From Kiritimatiellia bacterium (GTDB lineage: Bacteria; Verrucomicrobiota; Kiritimatiellia; B70-G9), in assembly GCA_012961745.1 (NCBI GenBank), contig DTYT01000241.1:1-9711 (forward strand): a stretch of 9,711 bases of DNA, given 5' to 3'. Position numbers and translations under genes: made by a program. The notes under the pieces were generated by a model. That model saw only the letters and a list, made by a program, of their open reading frames with translations, made no database searches and was not told the DNA's origin. Shown piece after piece: positions 6,611 through 9,711 of this stretch (the stretch's first letter is position 1; every line of letters starts with the position of its first letter).

Positions 6611-6640
6611 GGCCTCCTCGACATGCAGTTCGGTCTCCTT
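6583..6640 (-). promoter_or_regulatory. Strong ribosome binding site and possible 13-codon leader ORF at the cupin start
   Basis: AAGGAG (6635-6640) precedes an ATG at 6624 by 10 nt. That ATG is out of frame with the cupin and opens a reading frame of 13 codons (MSRRPCRKQPQKA) ending in TAG at 6585-6583. Two bases after that TAG is the in-frame GTG at 6580. This geometry would suit a leader peptide coupled to cupin translation. The same AAGGAG is also 6 nt from an in-frame CTG at 6628, so an unusual direct start is the competing explanation. Confidence 0.35.
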
Positions 6641-6655
6641 CCGGCACTGCCGGTC

Positions 6656-6684
6656 AAGCTACCAGCCCCTCGGGGCCAGTTCAA
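6656..6684 (-). promoter_or_regulatory. Weak promoter-like element with dyad spacer, upstream of the cupin
   Basis: On the minus strand TTGAAC (6679-6684) and TAGCTT (6656-6661) lie 17 bp apart. A perfect inverted repeat, GCCCC-TC-GGGGC (6665-6676), fills the spacer. The -10 match is poor (three of six), so the promoter is doubtful, but the position in the 137-bp gap before the cupin is suitable. Confidence 0.25.
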
Positions 6685-6747
6685 CCCGGGAAAGCGGGAA
6701 AATCCGCCCGTGTGGGGCCGCGGCGGCCGCCCGGGGAACGATCGGGA

Positions 6748-7959
6748 CTACTCGGCGGATACTCCGGTGTCGCCCGGTCCCGATTCCGGGGGGGATGATG
6801 GGATGGAAGCCGGCCGGTTGGTCTCGGGCGGGGGGATGGGCCAGTTGGGCCCCCAGCGATGTTCTTCGCTCCAGTAGTGGAGAGGCTTACGCGTCTGCAG
6901 CCGCGCGTCGACCACTCGGGGGTCGAGGCGTTCCTGCTCAGTTCCGCGGATATGGGCCAGATCGCGGCCCGCGCGCTCGATCACCTTGAGCACCACGTTG
7001 ACCATTACCCGGTCATACTGCGCCCGCATACGGATCACATTCCGTTCGCGCTCGGAGACGAGGTCATGGATGGTCTCGGCCATTTCGAATGCCCACCACG
7101 GGTCAACCACCGGCCCCCATGGTGTCTGTCGCCGGATTCCCTTCCATTTGGTCCGCAGGGCGACCTCGGCTACGGTGCGGAGATCCCGCAGCACCGCCAG
7201 GGTGTAGCGTGCGGAGGCGGGACTGCGGCAGAGCAGGAGCAGCTCAGTGGCTCCGTCGTATCGGGCCAGGTGGCCGCGAAGGATTGCTGTTCGGACATGG
7301 TCGCGCAAGGCGGGCGGTGTGACGCGGTAGGGTTCCGGAAAGATCGCCACGTAGTGTAACGGATGCCGCAGGCTTTGGACTAGGGGCATGATGTTGCCCG
7401 TCAGCGCCGCCTCCAGTATTTTCCGATGGGTTTCGGTGTATTCGGGGTCGGTGAAAAGCATCATCTCGCGCCCCAGGAATCCGACCATGCTGTTGCCCAG
7501 CGTCCAGAGATCCCGCTCGATAAGCTGGTAGAAATAGCCGCCCTGGTGCATCTGGGGCTTGCGCCGGGTTATCGGAAATCCGCCCATGATGTGGACGGCG
7601 ACGTCCTTGACCTGACCCCCCTGGGTCTGATGATAGGTGACCAGGAGGCAGGCGACTTCCCCTAGGCTGAGTGCGGGGGCTTCGACCAGACCCTGAGCGA
7701 TGACCGACTGGATCCTCGAAAGCAACTGCGGGTCGTCTCCGAACACCGTGGCGAGGAACATTTCCGAAAGCACCGCGCCGGCTTGGCTCTCGCCGATAGT
7801 GCCGCCACTCTGGATCAGGGAGCGGATCTGCGACTGCAGGCCGTTGGCCACGTTCCACGCACGCAGTACCCGTGTTCCGCCAAGAAAGAAGACCGCGGCG
7901 AAAACGAGCCCCAGCAGCCACAGGACCCGTCCGGCGATACGGCTTCGGCCGGCGCGCAT
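6748..7959 (-). CDS. Membrane-anchored protein of unknown function, 403 residues
   Basis: I do not recognise a family. The ATG at 7959 is chosen because AGGAGG stands 5 nt upstream; a slightly longer frame to 7980 lacks such a site. A basic start (MRAGRSRIAGR) is followed by one hydrophobic helix (about residues 12-28) with no clear cleavage site, so it looks like a signal anchor placing the rest outside the inner membrane. The body is soluble and helical in character. Distinctive segments are GGFPITRRKPQMHQGGYFYQ (126-145), FLGREMMLFTDPEYTETHRK (161-180), YVAIFPEPYRV (203-213) and TPWGPVVDPWWAFEMAETIH (279-298). The last 30 residues are Pro/Ser-rich and probably disordered. Composition and codon use look like the neighbours, so it is a real gene. 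Position after the kinase/protease pair hints at an envelope role only. It has its own promoter. Confidence 0.85.
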   Translation of the reverse strand: MRAGRSRIAGRVLWLLGLVFAAVFFLGGTRVLRAWNVANGLQSQIRSLIQSGGTIGESQAGAVLSEMFLATVFGDDPQLLSRIQSVIAQGLVEAPALSLGEVACLLVTYHQTQGGQVKDVAVHIMGGFPITRRKPQMHQGGYFYQLIERDLWTLGNSMVGFLGREMMLFTDPEYTETHRKILEAALTGNIMPLVQSLRHPLHYVAIFPEPYRVTPPALRDHVRTAILRGHLARYDGATELLLLCRSPASARYTLAVLRDLRTVAEVALRTKWKGIRRQTPWGPVVDPWWAFEMAETIHDLVSERERNVIRMRAQYDRVMVNVVLKVIERAGRDLAHIRGTEQERLDPRVVDARLQTRKPLHYWSEEHRWGPNWPIPPPETNRPASIPSSPPESGPGDTGVSAE

Positions 7960-7989
7960 GCAAACCTCCTGGCTCAACACTTAGTTCCA

Positions 7990-8018
7990 ACTATACCCTG
8001 CGCGCTGCGGATCCTCAA
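7990..8018 (-). promoter_or_regulatory. Candidate sigma70 promoter of the 403-residue protein
   Basis: On the minus strand TTGAGG (8013-8018) and TATAGT (7990-7995) lie exactly 17 bp apart, with five of six matches in the -10. This is one of the best-looking promoters in the window. A small dyad AGTT-CC-AACT (7983-7992) overlaps the -10 and likely start point and could be an operator. The site lies in the 117-bp gap after the metalloprotease gene, so the anchored protein can be made independently. Confidence 0.5.
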
Positions 8019-8076
8019 CCCTATTCGGGATTCGACAATGCCGGACGGACTTGAGCTTGGGACTGTCGGGGGAAGT

Positions 8077-8766
8077 TCATCTGGAGAGGGATGCCCGCCT
8101 CAGGGCAATGGCCGCGGCATCCCCGATCACCTGGTATGCCGCCTGCGTGGCTTGTCCCAGCGTAGTGAAGAACTGCGGCAGTGTTATCCGACTCACCGCC
8201 ACGATCCACAGGCCCAGACCGAGAACGTTCAACAGGTAGATCACGCAGATCGAAAAGAGGCGCCCGTGGGGGGCCAGGTCCGACTGGCGACGACGCAGGA
8301 GATCGACCGTGAACGTCAGGTGGAAGCTCCAGGTGAGGCCCACCGTCGCCATCCAGAAGGGCCGGTAGTGATCCAGATCCCAGAACAGGGAAAGGGCGTA
8401 CCAGCAGATCACCGCCAGCACCGTGTAGAGGGGGAAAAAATAGGGAGCCAGCGATATGAAAACGTTGTCACGGGTCACCCGTACACTGCCGCTGCGCTTC
8501 CCCACGCGGATATGCCTGACTTCGCCGCCCATGAACCACGTCCAGAGCGCGTGCGTCAGTTCGTGGGCGAGAATGTAGGTACGTGTGGGCGGGGGCATGG
8601 CGAGATAGAGCAGCAGCCAGAAAAGAAATCCGCCGATGAACCAGCCACCGGGCAGGTTGTCATGGACGGCTGTCTGCAGGAAGAAGAGCAGGTGTATCAC
8701 CGCACGGGTCGCCGCCACGCACAGCGGGACGAGCAGAATGGCGGCTGTGAATTTCAGGGCCCGCAT
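8077..8766 (-). CDS. Integral membrane HExxH metalloprotease-like protein (M50-like)
   Basis: The 229-residue product has hydrophobic stretches near residues 6-30, 41-57, 103-127, 137-156 and 170-192. It carries a zinc-protease motif, HELTH, at 68-72 within YILAHELTHALWTWFMGGEV, followed by RHIRVGKRSGSV. A HExxH in a membrane helix followed by 'GG.v..i.v...GSV' and then a hydrophobic APYFFP segment is the pattern of M50 and M50B-like membrane metalloproteases, which cut substrates within or near the bilayer. The third ligand is not certain; D155 in the fourth helix is a candidate and no NxxPxxxxDG motif is evident. The ATG at 8766 is chosen because hydrophobic sequence begins there and AAGGAG lies 11 nt upstream. 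The frame also extends back to 8994, but that part is a Pro/Arg-rich overlap of the kinase gene. It overlaps the kinase by 13 bp, implying coupled translation. Protease activity is inferred. Confidence 0.8.
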   Translation of the reverse strand: MRALKFTAAILLVPLCVAATRAVIHLLFFLQTAVHDNLPGGWFIGGFLFWLLLYLAMPPPTRTYILAHELTHALWTWFMGGEVRHIRVGKRSGSVRVTRDNVFISLAPYFFPLYTVLAVICWYALSLFWDLDHYRPFWMATVGLTWSFHLTFTVDLLRRRQSDLAPHGRLFSICVIYLLNVLGLGLWIVAVSRITLPQFFTTLGQATQAAYQVIGDAAAIALRRASLSR

Positions 8767-9614
8767 CCGGTACGTTGCTCCTTGCGCAGGCGGCGGTCCG
8801 TCCACCGGTGGATCTTCCGCACCGTACGGGGGGAAAGCAGCGCGGGGAAGTCCCGGCCGGCAAGTTCCAGGAAGGACCGGCGTTCGCCGCGCGGGAAGTC
8901 GGAAGGCAGGGATCCATTCAGCTGCACCAGGTTCCTTACCACGCAGTGCAGGGAAATGTGAGCGCCGAATCTCAGGCACTCGATGTCGGTCCAAAGCAGT
9001 TGCAACTCGTCATCAGTCTGGTCTACCAGCAGATTGCTCAGCTTGGTGTCCCGGTGGTATATGCCCTGCTGATACAGCGCCGCCAGGCTCGCCCATAGTT
9101 TCCGGCGGAACGCGGAGAAATTCCCCCGCGGGTTTCTCCGTTCCCGTTCCAGCCAGTGCCGCGCGTCAGGAAGTTCGCACCACTGGGTAACCACGAAACT
9201 TTCCACGGGTTCGAAGCCTTGCAGGACTTCCAGGTATCCCAGGACGCGCGGGGTCCCTATCCGGGCCGGGACCAAGGACCGGGCGGCCGCCCAGTAGCGA
9301 CGCGCCCGGGAGACGCGGAAGGCATACTTGAGCAGATCGGAGCCGGTCGCCACCGCATAGCGCTTGACAAACACCGTCCGCCCGAGGAGCCGGGCTTTCC
9401 AGGAGGCGCAGCGGATATCCTGTTTGACGGGTTCGGCCGAATTCCCGGATGCCGCCGCCCGGAGGGCGCTGGCCAGCTCGGGGAGGGGCAGCCGTTCATC
9501 CGGCTCCCAGAAGCCCCGCAGAAGCCGCGCGCCGTCCCGCCAGCACTTCACCCGCCTCAATTCGCGGCGGTAGCGGCGCCTGAGTTCGCCGGCTGCCCTG
9601 TCGTCCCGTCTCAC
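8754..9614 (-). CDS. Lipopolysaccharide (Kdo/WaaP/InaA-like) kinase family protein
   Basis: The 286-residue protein shows a small eukaryotic-like kinase fold of the Kdo/lipopolysaccharide kinase type. The ATP-contacting lysine is K84 in VFVKRY, followed by RARRYWAAARSL (about 103-114) and IGTPRVLGYLEV (119-130) typical of that family. The catalytic loop is YHRDTKLSNLLV (186-197), with D189, K191 and N194. The metal-binding aspartate is D210 in WTDIECLRF. Related enzymes phosphorylate LPS core sugars at the inner face of the cytoplasmic membrane, but some act on other targets, so the substrate is not fixed. It begins at a GTG (9614) with GGGAGG 10 nt upstream. It has no signal peptide and a strongly basic N-terminus that could bind membranes. 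Its stop lies inside the downstream membrane protease gene. No LPS core glycosyltransferase genes are seen nearby. Confidence 0.85.
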   Translation of the reverse strand: MRRDDRAAGELRRRYRRELRRVKCWRDGARLLRGFWEPDERLPLPELASALRAAASGNSAEPVKQDIRCASWKARLLGRTVFVKRYAVATGSDLLKYAFRVSRARRYWAAARSLVPARIGTPRVLGYLEVLQGFEPVESFVVTQWCELPDARHWLERERRNPRGNFSAFRRKLWASLAALYQQGIYHRDTKLSNLLVDQTDDELQLLWTDIECLRFGAHISLHCVVRNLVQLNGSLPSDFPRGERRSFLELAGRDFPALLSPRTVRKIHRWTDRRLRKEQRTGCGP

Positions 9615-9711
9615 CGATCGGGTGCCTCCCGAGTTGTCCGTGACCGCCTATATAGTGCAGCGGAGAAGCAACGCCGTCCTCGCAGGGGATGCGACGGAAT
9701 CCAGACTTTCC
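9615..9711 (-). promoter_or_regulatory. Leader region of the kinase gene with a -10-like TATATA
   Basis: An AT-rich TATATA (9649-9654) stands out in GC-rich DNA 35 bp before the kinase start and above its GGGAGG ribosome binding site (9625-9630). The expected -35 position holds no good match; the nearest TTGCTT is only 11 bp away. It may be the -10 of an activated promoter. Nothing else is recognisable up to the edge. Confidence 0.28.

Noticed and set aside
7783..8961. Long open frame on the plus strand (392 codons)
   Set aside because: It is antisense to three better-supported genes (anchored protein, protease, kinase) and is low-complexity, rich in Gln, Arg, Glu and Gly, with no recognisable fold.
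8767..8994. N-terminal extension of the metalloprotease-like protein to 8994
   Set aside because: The extension lies within the kinase gene in another frame and is Pro/Arg-rich; hydrophobic sequence and a Shine-Dalgarno support 8766.
9690..9711. GGAAAGTCTGG on the minus strand, resembling the 5' part of RNase P RNA
   Set aside because: The kinase gene begins less than 100 nt downstream, leaving no room for the rest of the RNA, and the match to the conserved start is imperfect.
1..9711. Defence island, mobile element or CRISPR system
   Set aside because: No transposase, integrase, terminal repeats, spaced repeat array or known defence genes were seen. The partial HNH protein alone does not indicate defence.

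Overview
The window is a GC-rich bacterial segment in which every convincing gene lies on the minus strand, so the genes read from right to left. An LPS-kinase-like protein, a membrane-anchored polyprenyl-phosphate sugar transferase and cell-envelope membrane proteins point to a Gram-negative envelope. The phylum cannot be fixed from the sequence. The gene types would fit a Verrucomicrobiota/Kiritimatiellota-like or Desulfobacterota-like organism, but that is an impression only. No tRNA, rRNA, CRISPR array, transposase or integrase was seen, and the segment reads as ordinary chromosome.

Layout in transcription order (right to left). At 9614-8754 is a Kdo/lipopolysaccharide-kinase-like protein with an intact HRD-type catalytic loop. 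Its last 13 bases overlap the start of an integral membrane HELTH metalloprotease-like protein (8766-8077), so these two form a translationally coupled pair. Next comes a 403-residue, single-pass membrane-anchored protein of no family I recognise (7959-6748). It has a strong Shine-Dalgarno and its own good sigma70-like promoter. It is followed by a small single-domain cupin (6610-6284) whose start codon is ambiguous and may involve a 13-codon out-of-frame leader. A complete transketolase (6113-4065) has a hairpin touching its Shine-Dalgarno. A two-transmembrane, two-PAS orphan histidine kinase follows (3929-2088). Then comes an initiating phosphoglycosyl transferase (undecaprenyl-phosphate sugar-1-phosphate transferase, 1943-534) preceded by a 10-bp tandem repeat. 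At the left edge is the N-terminal 96 residues of an HNH-endonuclease-family protein (288-1, cut by the window).

How the genes relate: apart from the overlapping kinase/protease pair, intergenic gaps of about 110-250 bp with promoter-like hexamers suggest mostly single-gene transcripts. The common theme is the envelope: LPS kinase-like, membrane protease, anchored unknown, sugar transferase and membrane sensor kinase. Transketolase supplies pentose-phosphate intermediates. No complete known pathway, polysaccharide cluster or defence system is present. The least explained part is the kinase / membrane metalloprotease / anchored-protein group at 6748-9614.
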